NCBI GenBank assembly: GCA_031550205.1
Contig: JAVBOV010000011.1
Span: 1-48,675, forward strand
DNA from: JAVBOV01 sp031550205
GTDB taxonomy: Bacteria > Pseudomonadota > Alphaproteobacteria > RF32 > CAG-239
Length of the DNA stretch: 48,675 bases
Direction of reading: 5' to 3'
A program made the translations under genes and the position numbers. Shown here one piece after another: positions 40,255 to 48,535 of this stretch. Positions within the stretch are counted from its first letter, which is position 1; each line of letters begins with the position of its first letter. A model generated the notes under the pieces. The model saw only the letters and a list, made by a program, of their open reading frames with translations, was not told the origin of the DNA and searched no databases.

Positions 40255-42120
40255 CTATTTAAACGGATTCGCATCTTCTTTTTTGCTTCTTTCAAAAGAA
40301 GCCTCATTAAGCCACCACTCATCCCCTTCATAATAAGCTTGCTTGCGCTTCTTCTTCCATCGGTCTGAAATATCTTCGGTCAGCACGGCTTTCTTATCAA
40401 CCACTTGTTTCAAATCTTTTTCAACCATTGAATACTGTTCTCTAAAATAGCCGTCCAAGTCTTCAGGGCTGTTAATTTTAATGCCGGCCTCAAGCAAAAC
40501 ATCGCGCAGTCCCGGAACATTCAAATCCTGCGGATTCCTCTGCTTCAAAATGCTTTCCTCAACCAAAAACTGCGGTGCAATTTCAGCTTTATTGGCCAAG
40601 CTCTCAACATTTGGGAAAAAAACCTTCTCCAAAACAGCAGGTTTCAAACTCTTCACGGCCAAAACCTGCTGCTCCGGCTTCCATAAACTTTCAGATTTCA
40701 ACACCGCTTTGGCGGCTTTTCTGCATTTCATACCGGTCAGAATTTCTGCAATGCCTTTAGCCTCTTTTCCCTTAGCCATCTTCACCGAAAGGCTTTCTAA
40801 AATCTCTTTCCACCCCTCAGTTCCGTATAAATTTTCCAGCTTCCTGATATCCTGCGTCAAAAGCAAATAAGCGTTTTCTTTTTCCAAAATTTTTTCCGAT
40901 AATCCGCTGATTTTGCCCATTTCCTCCAGGCCGTCGGCAATAAACAACACTTTTTTTCCCGTGCAGGATATGGCCGCAAACAACAACCTGGTCATAAAAG
41001 CCGAAGCCTCATCTTTAACAACGCTGTAAACCGTAATCGGAGCAGGGCCGTTGAAGTCAGAATTTTTCAAATCGCTGATCGACGTGCGCTCTCTGGCTTC
41101 CCTATACTTAAAAATCGATAGGCTTTTCAATATCATCCCGAAAACAATACTTCTCTGCCGCCGAGACAAATAAAAGATATATTCCAGCATCTGCACGGCT
41201 CTGTCCCCATATCCGAAAAATCTTGCTTCCCTAATAAAACCGTCAAGCATCGTTTTCCAGCCGTCGGCATCTTGGTCTTCATCAACATTCGCGGTCAAAA
41301 AATAGTGCTGAATCAGGCTGTCTGCGCAGAAAGCCAAAGAAAGCTCCTTGCCCTGCCAGGCTTTCGGCACTCTTTCCCAACTGCCTATCGGCACATAATT
41401 TTCAAAGTTAAGCTTGTTTTTCTTCAATGTTGCCACTGCGTCGCCGGCAAACTTTTTGTGCATTGTGTTATAATAGCTCAAAAGAATTTCTTTTTCTTCC
41501 TTGCTTAATTTTTCTTTGTTCAAAAGCTTTGTCAAAAAATAATCATTGGCACAGGCCTGCTCAATTTTTGTGGTCATCGCCAAAAGCAGCCCTTCCATGG
41601 CCAGCTTGGAAAGCTTGCTCCAATATTCGTCTTCCCTTCCGTCAAACAAGGCCTCTATCAAACTGCGCAGATATTTGTCTCTCTCGGTTCCCCGCGGCGG
41701 CAGGTTGCTCAAAGAAAGCGGATTCCACCTTGCAAAAGATTTTTCCTTGGCCTCGTCGTCAACCGCGCTCCAGTCAAAATAAAAAACTTTGCCGATTTTG
41801 CCTCTATACCCGCTTGTATATTGCGGCAAACTTTCGCTTCCCGCCGCCACAATGCTGAAATCATCGCTTTCCAAAATTGAAGGTATTGCCACCGTGGTGG
41901 TTTTGCCGCTGCCTCTGGCACCCGCTGCCAAAACTGATAAAACCTCGCCAAACTGCACCGGGCGCCCTTTAAACACGCCCAAAAGCATCAGTTTGCCGTT
42001 TAATAGACCGGCGTTTTCCATATCTCTGATATCTGCAAAATTTTGATTAAGTTTATATTTAAAAAACAAAAAGCCGCAAGCAACAACCGCAGCAACAAGA
42101 ATCAAAAGCTTAAAATTCAA
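40255..42120 (-). CDS. VirD4/TraG-like (type IV coupling protein family) ATPase
   Basis: The ~621-residue protein has one N-terminal membrane segment (about residues 4-20). The VirD4 layout follows: GVFKGRPVQFGEVLSVLAAG, Walker A GARGSGKT (67-74) then VAIPSIL, FARWNPLSL (the family RxNPL) and EYWSKLSKLAMEGLLLAM. PAPITVYSVV comes next, then Walker B-like VLFIADGLEEMG (D396) and LLLTQDI. Family proteins are hexameric DNA/protein export ATPases with LLxDEF at Walker B. Here Gly replaces the Glu, with Glu two and three residues later. No mating-pair or relaxase genes are nearby. The start is uncertain: a TTG at 42120 without ribosome site, in an A/T-rich repeat. Confidence 0.75.
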   Translation of the reverse strand: MNFKLLILVAAVVACGFLFFKYKLNQNFADIRDMENAGLLNGKLMLLGVFKGRPVQFGEVLSVLAAGARGSGKTTTVAIPSILESDDFSIVAAGSESLPQYTSGYRGKIGKVFYFDWSAVDDEAKEKSFARWNPLSLSNLPPRGTERDKYLRSLIEALFDGREDEYWSKLSKLAMEGLLLAMTTKIEQACANDYFLTKLLNKEKLSKEEKEILLSYYNTMHKKFAGDAVATLKKNKLNFENYVPIGSWERVPKAWQGKELSLAFCADSLIQHYFLTANVDEDQDADGWKTMLDGFIREARFFGYGDRAVQMLEYIFYLSRRQRSIVFGMILKSLSIFKYREARERTSISDLKNSDFNGPAPITVYSVVKDEASAFMTRLLFAAISCTGKKVLFIADGLEEMGKISGLSEKILEKENAYLLLTQDIRKLENLYGTEGWKEILESLSVKMAKGKEAKGIAEILTGMKCRKAAKAVLKSESLWKPEQQVLAVKSLKPAVLEKVFFPNVESLANKAEIAPQFLVEESILKQRNPQDLNVPGLRDVLLEAGIKINSPEDLDGYFREQYSMVEKDLKQVVDKKAVLTEDISDRWKKKRKQAYYEGDEWWLNEASFERSKKEDANPFK

Positions 42121-42150
42121 AAATCCAAAATCTAAAATCTAAAATCCCCT
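42113..42150. repeat. AAATCTAAAATC short tandem repeat
   Basis: CAAAATCTAAAATCTAAAAT within an A-rich run between the pentapeptide gene stop and the VirD4-like start. The same unit lies inside the U32 gene at 33424-33459. Confidence 0.6.
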
Positions 42151-43254
42151 TCACATGTCTCTGGAGCGGTTTTTAATCTGCGCAATTCTTTCCAAACCTT
42201 CAATATTTTTCTTTTTTTCTTCTTTTTGAACGGCGGTTTTTTCAATCTCCTGCTTTTTGCTCATTCTGGCTTCATGCTCTTGGCGTTTTCTTTCTTCCAA
42301 AACCTTGCGCAGCTCTTCCTTATCGTTTTCTGAAGACCTTTCTTCTTTTTCCAACCCTTTACCTTCTTCTTTCATCTCGGGTTTTTCGGCCGAATGCCTG
42401 AAAATCTTCTTGCCGGCTTTCAATATATTGCCAATGTCAATGCCTTTGTCTTTGGTTGTATCAATCACGCCAAATTCTCTGCCGTCGCCCAAAAACAAGT
42501 CCGTAAAATCGATTCCCGCACCTTTTCCTTGTTTTGCCTTTGGCTTCGGCGCCAAAATTTTTCTAAGCTCATCCTGTGTCGGGTCGCGCCCCAAAGCCTG
42601 CGCAATCTGCTCTCTTGAAATCACGCACTCGCTCAAATCCAGCTCAAAAATATTAACCCCGAAAAAGCTGCATCCCGTAAAATCCACCCCTCTGAGGTTA
42701 ATGTTTTTCAAATCTATTTTTGATAAATCCAAACCTCTGAGATTAATTTTAGACAAGTTAAGCTTGTGCGGATAATATTTTGCCAAATATTCAATCAAAG
42801 CCTGCAGTTCGCCTTGTCCTGCTGCATCAATTTCAATCTGGGTTAAGTCCGCGTCTTTAATGTTGGCATCAACCAGCCTAACGCCGTTCAGCTTGGCGCT
42901 TTTAAAGTTGGCGCCTTCAAGCTGCGCGCCTGAAAAATTGACCCCGCCCAAATCGGCGTCGGCAAAGTTTGCGCCGGTTAAATCAGCTCCTGAAAAATCC
43001 GCCCCTCTCAAATCCGAGCCGGAAAAATCGACATTTTTCAAATTGGCAACTGAAAAATTTGCCCCAATCAAGTTTTCCTTAACAAACTTTCCGCCTTCAA
43101 GGTTTTTGCCGACAAAGTCAATTCCGCCTTTGGGCTCTGGCTGCTCTTCTTTTCTTTCCTGCCGCGCGGGCGCATCCGCATCCTCGCCGGAGCGATAAAC
43201 CGCCTGCCAGGAAACCCCAACGTCTTTTAAGCTTTTTTTGTCGTCCTCATTCAT
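42151..43254 (-). CDS. Pentapeptide-repeat protein with C-terminal coiled coil
   Basis: The 367-residue protein has no signal peptide. An acidic N-terminus is followed by pentapeptide repeats at about residues 45-135 (A(D/N)LxG type, for example GANFSVANLKNVDFSGSDLR) and a second block at about 165-205 (LNLSKINLRGLDLSKIDLK), forming a right-handed beta helix. A linker with PKPKAKQGKG and a very charged coiled coil (~290-365) follow. It is translationally coupled to the upstream lipoprotein gene (ATGA overlap at 43254) and followed by the VirD4-like gene. Role unknown; it may be an adaptor or a substrate of the ATPase. Confidence 0.85.
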   Translation of the reverse strand: MNEDDKKSLKDVGVSWQAVYRSGEDADAPARQERKEEQPEPKGGIDFVGKNLEGGKFVKENLIGANFSVANLKNVDFSGSDLRGADFSGADLTGANFADADLGGVNFSGAQLEGANFKSAKLNGVRLVDANIKDADLTQIEIDAAGQGELQALIEYLAKYYPHKLNLSKINLRGLDLSKIDLKNINLRGVDFTGCSFFGVNIFELDLSECVISREQIAQALGRDPTQDELRKILAPKPKAKQGKGAGIDFTDLFLGDGREFGVIDTTKDKGIDIGNILKAGKKIFRHSAEKPEMKEEGKGLEKEERSSENDKEELRKVLEERKRQEHEARMSKKQEIEKTAVQKEEKKKNIEGLERIAQIKNRSRDM

Positions 43255-45071
43255 CTTAAAATACAAGCCTCGTTATTTGCCCTCATTTTATTACAAACTT
43301 CTCTAAAGCCGCCCTTGCCTGAAAACACACTCATCCGATAAAAATCTTTGCCGTCAACCTTAACTCTCTCAAACTGAGGGGACAAGCCTTTAAGCTCCGG
43401 ATATTCCTTTTGCAGGCGCTCCCAGTCATCGTCGGCATTTTTTCTTTCCAAATAAGACCCAAGCTGCATAGTCTTGCGCACATTAAAAACGTCTCCTGCA
43501 TATGCCTCAACGGTTTGAGTGTTTTTTTCTGAACCCATCAAGGGCTCCTCGGCTTTTCCCTCCACCAAATCTTCCAGCCAGTTTTCTCCCTTGGCCCACT
43601 CGTTAAGCGGCTGCTCTGCTTCTTCTGGCTTAACCGGAGGAACCTTAGCCAGCATTTCCACCACATCGTTATTAAAACCCTCTTTCAAAGCCTTGGCAAT
43701 TTCAGCCAAGTCGGCCCTCATAAGATGCTTCTTAAACGGCGAGAACCCGGCATAAAAATATAACGAGCGAATAGCAAAGGCTCTCTCTGCCAAAATCTGG
43801 CTTTGCTTGGCCTCAAGCTCAATCAGCTTAATCTCATAATTCAAAAGCTCAACCTTTTCCGCATCAGACAGGCGATATTCTTTTTTCAAACGGTTAATTT
43901 CCCTGCGGACGGAGCTAATTTCTTTTTCCGTCAGGCTCAAATCAAATTCGGTTTGCAAAACCAGACTTCTGGCCAAATCAATCTGCGCAAATACGGCAAC
44001 TGTAAGCTCGTCAAACACCGCTTGTTTCAACTCCAGATATTCGTCGCGATTCTCAATTTTTTTCTCAGACCTGATTTCCTGCTTATAGTTATTATACTTT
44101 GCCACATACCCGATCAAAAGATCGGCAATGCGGTAAGCCCTGTTTTCCAAAGCGTCTATCAACTTTTGGTTTTCTTCTGTAAACTCGTTAATTTTCAAAC
44201 TTTCAGCCTCGGGATGACGCCTTGAAAGCTTGGTCTTAATCTCTGCAAAAGTATATTTTCCGAGCATTTCCTGAGCAACATAAAGCTCGTCGCGGTTCTT
44301 ATATGCCGAATGTTGAAATACTTCAGTCGTAACCTTGTTGTCCAAAAGCTCCAGCTCATAAAACTTGCGGCCTTCGAGCTCCAAAGCGGCCGGATCGGCT
44401 GCCTTAACCAAATGAGCATAATTAACAATCCAAATTGAAAAATCCTTTTTAAGCTCCGAAAGGCGCAGAATCCCAACTTCCAAACCGCGTTTATATTCAA
44501 GTTCTTCGGGTTTCAGGCTTCCTCTTTTTTCCAATGTATTATTAATCGTGTTAAGTTTTTTGGTTTCCTTATCAACCAGCCTTGAAATTTCCTTATTAGT
44601 CTTAATGGCAAATTGAGCATCTTTATGAGCCTTAATTGCGGCCTTGGCCAAATTCTGAGCCGAACGCTCATATAAGTACCCGTCCAGATAATCATCATTG
44701 TCGGTTAAATTGGCGCTGGCATAAATCACCGCAAAATCGAGAGCTCTTAAACCGTCATAAAGAGGGCTTTCATCGCCTTTTTTAGAATTTTTAATATTTT
44801 CAATAACCTCACCGGGCGTATATTTGTCTGCGCCAAAGACCTTGTCCTTCATATTGCGCGCCGCGGCATCGGCATTATACTTAACCGCCCTGGCAATAGA
44901 CGCATAAACATCGGTTTTACCCTTAATCGGCTCAATTTTGCCGTCAAACACCGGGTCTTTAACAGCAACATCGGCCTTATAAGCAACCGTTTCAGGTTTT
45001 TTTTCTTCCGCAGCGCAGGCACAAAGCAAAAACAGAGAGCACAAAGCAAAAATCTTAAAAAGTTTTTTCAT
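43251..45071 (-). CDS. TolC-like outer-membrane lipoprotein with C-terminal SPOR domain
   Basis: The 606-residue protein has a lipoprotein signal (FALCSLFLLCACAAEE; lipid Cys in LCAC). The long helical body resembles TolC/OMF proteins: IARAVKYNADAAARNM, LDFAVIYASANLTDN, QIDLARSLVLQTEFDLSLTE and AFAIRSLYFYAGFSP. A clear beta-barrel insertion is not seen. Residues ~525-606 form a SPOR domain (RKTMQLGSYLERKNADDDW, YPELKGLSP, FYRMSVF), which binds denuded peptidoglycan, usually at division sites. AAAGG precedes the ATG. It is first gene of an operon with the pentapeptide and VirD4-like genes. TolC likeness is inferred from residue patterns; SPOR and lipobox are firmer. Confidence 0.75.
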   Translation of the reverse strand: MKKLFKIFALCSLFLLCACAAEEKKPETVAYKADVAVKDPVFDGKIEPIKGKTDVYASIARAVKYNADAAARNMKDKVFGADKYTPGEVIENIKNSKKGDESPLYDGLRALDFAVIYASANLTDNDDYLDGYLYERSAQNLAKAAIKAHKDAQFAIKTNKEISRLVDKETKKLNTINNTLEKRGSLKPEELEYKRGLEVGILRLSELKKDFSIWIVNYAHLVKAADPAALELEGRKFYELELLDNKVTTEVFQHSAYKNRDELYVAQEMLGKYTFAEIKTKLSRRHPEAESLKINEFTEENQKLIDALENRAYRIADLLIGYVAKYNNYKQEIRSEKKIENRDEYLELKQAVFDELTVAVFAQIDLARSLVLQTEFDLSLTEKEISSVRREINRLKKEYRLSDAEKVELLNYEIKLIELEAKQSQILAERAFAIRSLYFYAGFSPFKKHLMRADLAEIAKALKEGFNNDVVEMLAKVPPVKPEEAEQPLNEWAKGENWLEDLVEGKAEEPLMGSEKNTQTVEAYAGDVFNVRKTMQLGSYLERKNADDDWERLQKEYPELKGLSPQFERVKVDGKDFYRMSVFSGKGGFREVCNKMRANNEACILR

Positions 45072-45089
45072 AATAAGCGGCCTTTAAAA

Positions 45090-45105
45090 ACTGTAATACT
45101 GTAAT
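45090..45105 (-). promoter_or_regulatory. Tandem 8-base direct repeat upstream of the lipoprotein operon
   Basis: ACTGTAATACTGTAAT, two exact copies of ACTGTAAT, 19 bases before the lipoprotein ATG and between two divergent genes. A possible regulator site; function not known. Confidence 0.35.
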
Positions 45106-45145
45106 ATTGTGTAACAACATTTTATATGATTTCTACCAAAAAATT

Positions 45146-45154
45146 TGCTATAAG
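45146..45154 (+). promoter_or_regulatory. Extended -10 promoter candidate for the Gfo/Idh gene
   Basis: TGCTATAAG (TG-N-TATAAG), 36 bases before the ATG at 45191. No good -35 is visible. Confidence 0.4.
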
Positions 45155-45190
45155 TAAACCATATTTAACATTAAGAGGAATTAATTATCC

Positions 45191-46192
45191 ATGTCAAACA
45201 ATATCAGAATTGCCGTTATCGGCGCCGGAATGATGGGCAAAAACCACTTAAGAACCTACAAATCCATGCTTGGCGTGGAATTGGTGGGTGTTTATGACAT
45301 TTCCCCGGAGGTAACCAAAGCCGCCGCTGAAATGGTCGGCATCAAGGCTTTTTCTTCCTTGGAAGAGGTTGCCAAGAATGTAGACGCCGTAAGCGTTGTT
45401 ACCACTTCCGTAACCCATGCCGACATTGGCGAATTTTTCCTTAAAAAAGGCATTCACTGCTTAATGGAAAAGCCTTTGGCCACCACTGAAGAAGAATGCC
45501 AAAGACTGATTAACGCCGCCGAAAAAAGCGGTGCCGTATTGCTGGTCGGCCACATTGAGCGCTTCAACCCTGCGGTTGAGCAAATGGGTAAAATCCTGTC
45601 CAACACCACCAAAATCCGTTCTTTAACCGCTCAGCGCATGTCTGCCGCCTCCGGCCGCATCACCGACGTAGACGTCGCCATGGACTTAATGATTCACGAC
45701 ATGGAAGTCATTATGTCTCTGGTAAAATCTAAAGTTGTCAATGTTGAAGCCATGTCCGTCAACAAAGAAAAAGACTATGTTTCGGCTTTGGTTGAATTTG
45801 AAAACGGCGTAACCGCCAATTTGACCTCAAGCCGCATAACTCAGGCTCGCGTCAGAACTTTAACCGTTACCACCGACACCAATTACATCGACATGGATTT
45901 CATCAACCAAAGCATCAACGTCCACTCTCAAGGCCGCATGCCATATGTTAACCAGGAAGAAATCCCCGAATGGATGAATTATGGCTTAAAAGGCAGCGTT
46001 GAACAGTTGTTTATTCCAACCAATCAGCCGCTTCAGGCTGAACTGACTCACTTTGTAAAATGCATTAACAAAGTAGAAAAACCTCGCATCTCCGGTCAAA
46101 ATGCTCTTGACGCCCTGCGTGTTATCTGGCAGATTCAAGATAAACTCGGTTTTTTTAGGCAGTCTGAGAGCAAAAAGACAAAAGCTGCCTAA
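45191..46192 (+). CDS. Gfo/Idh/MocA-family NAD(P)-dependent oxidoreductase
   Basis: A 333-residue enzyme. The N-terminal Rossmann domain has RIAVIGAGMMGKNHLRTYK. EKPLATTEEE (the family EKP) and LLVGHIERFNPAVEQM follow, then a C-terminal dimerisation domain with VDVAMDLMIHDMEVIMSLVK. Family members oxidise or reduce sugar or cyclitol hydroxyls. The HIERFNP stretch is shared with UDP-sugar dehydrogenases of the GnnA/WlbA kind, so a nucleotide-sugar substrate for envelope glycans is plausible but unproven. AGAGGAATT precedes the ATG. Confidence 0.88.
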   Translation: MSNNIRIAVIGAGMMGKNHLRTYKSMLGVELVGVYDISPEVTKAAAEMVGIKAFSSLEEVAKNVDAVSVVTTSVTHADIGEFFLKKGIHCLMEKPLATTEEECQRLINAAEKSGAVLLVGHIERFNPAVEQMGKILSNTTKIRSLTAQRMSAASGRITDVDVAMDLMIHDMEVIMSLVKSKVVNVEAMSVNKEKDYVSALVEFENGVTANLTSSRITQARVRTLTVTTDTNYIDMDFINQSINVHSQGRMPYVNQEEIPEWMNYGLKGSVEQLFIPTNQPLQAELTHFVKCINKVEKPRISGQNALDALRVIWQIQDKLGFFRQSESKKTKAA

Positions 46193-46201
46193 TCCACAAA
46201 A

Positions 46202-46241
46202 CTCCCTCGCCCCTTGCGGGAGAGGGGTGGGGTGAGGGGTA
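46202..46241. repeat. CTCCCTCGCCCC...GGGTGAGGGG repeat upstream of truA
   Basis: CTCCCTCGCCCCTTGCGGGA then GAGGGGTGGGGTGAGGGG, a common proteobacterial intergenic repeat type. Its 3' GAGGGG lies about 11 bases before the truA ATG and may supply the ribosome site. Confidence 0.7.
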
Positions 46242-46246
46242 GACAT

Positions 46247-46993
46247 ATGCAAAAAAGATACAAAATCACTGTAGAGTATGACGGCACCGGATTATTAGGC
46301 TGGCAGTTGCAGCTTGACGGCCCCAGCATTCAATATTATCTGGAAAGAGCCCTGCACGCCTTCACCGGCCAAGAAGTTGAGGTTTCCGGCGCCGGCCGAA
46401 CCGATGCCGGAGTCCACGCCCTGCGTCAGGTTGCCCATTTTGATTTAGACACCAAGCTTGACTGCTACCGAATTCGCGAAGCCTTCAACGCTCACCTGCG
46501 TGAATTTGACGGCCAAGTTTCTGTTTTAGAGGTTGAAGAAGTTGACCCTCACTTCCACGCCCGTTATTCCGCCAAAGGCCGTGTTTACCGATATCGCATT
46601 TTAAACCGCAAATCTCCGCCGACCTTGCTCAAAAACCGTGTTTGGTGGGTTCCGCAAAAATTAGACATCAAAAAAATGCAAAAAGCCGCAGCTTACCTAA
46701 TCGGCAATCACGATTTTTCCTCTTTCCGCGCGGTTAAGTGTCAGGCCTTATCGCCCATCAAAACCATGGATAAAATCATCATTGAAACCCTGGAAGATGA
46801 AATTCACATCATCTGCAAAGCCAAATCCTTCCTCCACCACCAGGTCAGAAACATCGTCGGCACCCTAAAACTGGTCGGCGACGGCACCTTAAATCCTTCA
46901 GATGTCAAAAAAATTCTGGAAGCCAAAGACCGCACCAAAGCCGGCCCCACATCCCCCGCTGAAGGATTATATCTGGAAAAAATAAGATACTAA
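46247..46993 (+). CDS. truA: tRNA pseudouridine(38-40) synthase TruA
   Basis: A 248-residue enzyme modifying U38-U40 in tRNA anticodon stems. KITVEYDGTGLLGWQLQ, VSGAGRTDAGVHALRQVAHF (catalytic Asp in GRTDAGVHA), YRYRILNR and FLHHQVRNIVGTL are the family motifs. The ATG at 46247 is preferred; the in-frame ATG at 46214 lies within the G-rich repeat. Confidence 0.96.
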   Translation: MQKRYKITVEYDGTGLLGWQLQLDGPSIQYYLERALHAFTGQEVEVSGAGRTDAGVHALRQVAHFDLDTKLDCYRIREAFNAHLREFDGQVSVLEVEEVDPHFHARYSAKGRVYRYRILNRKSPPTLLKNRVWWVPQKLDIKKMQKAAAYLIGNHDFSSFRAVKCQALSPIKTMDKIIIETLEDEIHIICKAKSFLHHQVRNIVGTLKLVGDGTLNPSDVKKILEAKDRTKAGPTSPAEGLYLEKIRY

Positions 46994-47027
46994 CCCCTCT
47001 TCTCTCCCCTCTTTCCCGCCTTTGTGC

Positions 47028-47238
47028 AGCTTTTTAGATTTTGTTTGCGCAATTTTGCGTAGAGCGTCAGTCCGCCGTAGCTTTAGCGAAGGAGGAAACA
47101 AAGCAAGCAAATACAAAATATTAAAATCAAACGCAGGCGAAAGCCTTTTGTTACTTTGGGCGCCAAAGTAACAAAACCAAATGCAGGTAATAGACTACGA
47201 AAAAAATTCAGATGAGATTGCCACACTCCGCTCGCAAC
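47028..47238 (+). repeat. GTTACTTT-hairpin dispersed element, copy 5
   Basis: GCCTTTGTGCAGCTTTTTAG start, interior with CCGTAGCTTTAGCGAAGGAG and GCAAGCAAATACAAAATATT. Hairpin GTTACTTTGG-GCG-CCAAAGTAAC (47150-47172), then ATGCAGGTAATAGACTACGA and GATGAGATTGCC. It sits between convergent truA and recX. Confidence 0.85.
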
Positions 47239-47255
47239 AACATTTCTAAAGTGTT

Positions 47256-47777
47256 TTATTCCTTTTGCGTCCCCAAAACCCTTTTCACCACCTCAAACTC
47301 AAACCCGGCTCTAAGCAAAACTCCGGCATCTTTCTGCCAAAACTCTTTTCTAGCTTCCTCCGCTCGAAACGGGCCGATTTTTTTCTTTTTTGCCAATCTC
47401 ATCGCGGCCTCAAACGAGTCATATTCGCTGTTTTCAAACAATTTTTCAACCAAACTCAAATCCACGCCTTTTTCGCGCATTTTCTCCAAAATATACCGCT
47501 TTGACTTCCCTGCCGCCAAATAATTTTTAACCTTCATCTCAGCATAATTTTCATCATTCAAATAGCCATACCCTTCAAACTCGGCGGCAATCTCATCAAT
47601 AAACCCATAAGCCTCGGCCTTGTCATACTCGGCGTTTTCAAACGTATATTTATCAACTCGGCGCTTTAAGACCTTTTTCAAATTTTCCATTGAAGATGAA
47701 TATCGCTCCAAATAATATAAAGCAACATTCTTAAGTCTCTGCTTAGTCGGCTTCTTCGCTGTCTTTTTATCTCTCAT
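47256..47777 (-). CDS. recX: Regulatory protein RecX
   Basis: A 173-residue small helical protein that modulates RecA. LKNVALYYLERYSSSMENLK, then KVLKRRV, is the classic RecX opening helix-turn-helix. FIDEIAAEFEGYGYLNDENYAEMKV, YILEKMREKGVD and AAMRLAKKKK are the repeated three-helix units. The ATG at 47777 has AGGA just upstream; further in-frame starts lie in a repeat. recA is not in the window. Confidence 0.88.
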   Translation of the reverse strand: MRDKKTAKKPTKQRLKNVALYYLERYSSSMENLKKVLKRRVDKYTFENAEYDKAEAYGFIDEIAAEFEGYGYLNDENYAEMKVKNYLAAGKSKRYILEKMREKGVDLSLVEKLFENSEYDSFEAAMRLAKKKKIGPFRAEEARKEFWQKDAGVLLRAGFEFEVVKRVLGTQKE

Positions 47778-47786
47778 ACACTTCCT

Positions 47787-47857
47787 AGTCATTGCGAGCG
47801 GGTGTCTACCCCGACCTGTCCGCCGTAGCCTTGGCGAAGGGGGAAGCAATCCAGCTC
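47787..47857. repeat. GTCATTGCGAGC...GAAGCAATCCAG palindromic repeat
   Basis: Outer GTCATTGCGAG and GCAATCCAG ends around CCGCCGTAGCCTTGGCGAAG, just upstream of recX. Confidence 0.65.
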
Positions 47858-47925
47858 CTTTTTAAGATTATTTTAATGTATAATCCTTAAAATACAATAA
47901 ATTGAACTTTTACAAGGTGAGAACA

Positions 47926-48525
47926 ATGTTAAAAAAATCATATCTTTTGCTGGTGCTGATGCTTGGCGCCTGCGGTTTTTTCCACAATGGCCCGGAAATT
48001 GAAGAGATTAAAGAGCCTCGTTACGGCACTGAAAAACCCATCTTATTAAAAGTCAGCAGAGTTGATGTTATTTCTGAGTTTTCACCCACCTTCAAACGCC
48101 CGCATGTTGAACACCTGTTCCCGGTTTCCTTAGAAAAAACCGCCAAAACTTGGGCCCGCGACCGTCTTGAAGCCGTTGACCGCAGCTCCGATAACGTGGC
48201 CGAATATATCATTAAAGACGCCAGTGTCACTGAAGATTTTGTAAAGTCTGAAAAAGTCTTCCAAAAAGACAGCTTAAAATATAAGGCCGTAATCAACGTT
48301 GTCTTAAAAGTTTCCGACCCCAAAAAGCTCTCCACGGCTCAAACCGAAATTACCGCCTACCGCGAGCTGACCATTCCCGCCGACAGCAGCATCACTGAAA
48401 AAGAGGCATATTGGAACTCCATGGTGCAAAAGCTTTTTGACGAATATAACGCCGGCATGACCGCAAACATCAATCACCACTTAAACATGTATGTCAAAGG
48501 CAGCCAATACATTCAAGAATTTTAA
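47926..48525 (+). CDS. Hypothetical lipoprotein
   Basis: The 199-residue protein has a clear lipobox (LLLVLMLGAC, lipid Cys at ~16), so it is anchored in a membrane facing the periplasm. The remainder is mixed helix/strand, with PILLKVSRVDVISEFSP and WARDRLEAVDRSSDNVAEYI, a helical C-terminal half and no catalytic motif that I recognise. AAGGTGAG precedes the ATG. The IS left end starts about 10 bases after the stop. Confidence 0.8.
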   Translation: MLKKSYLLLVLMLGACGFFHNGPEIEEIKEPRYGTEKPILLKVSRVDVISEFSPTFKRPHVEHLFPVSLEKTAKTWARDRLEAVDRSSDNVAEYIIKDASVTEDFVKSEKVFQKDSLKYKAVINVVLKVSDPKKLSTAQTEITAYRELTIPADSSITEKEAYWNSMVQKLFDEYNAGMTANINHHLNMYVKGSQYIQEF

Positions 48526-48535
48526 AAAAAGAAAA

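Noticed and set aside
40255..42120. Conjugative element or full type IV secretion locus
   Set aside because: Only the coupling-type ATPase is present; there is no relaxase, VirB4, VirB11 or pilus gene in the window.
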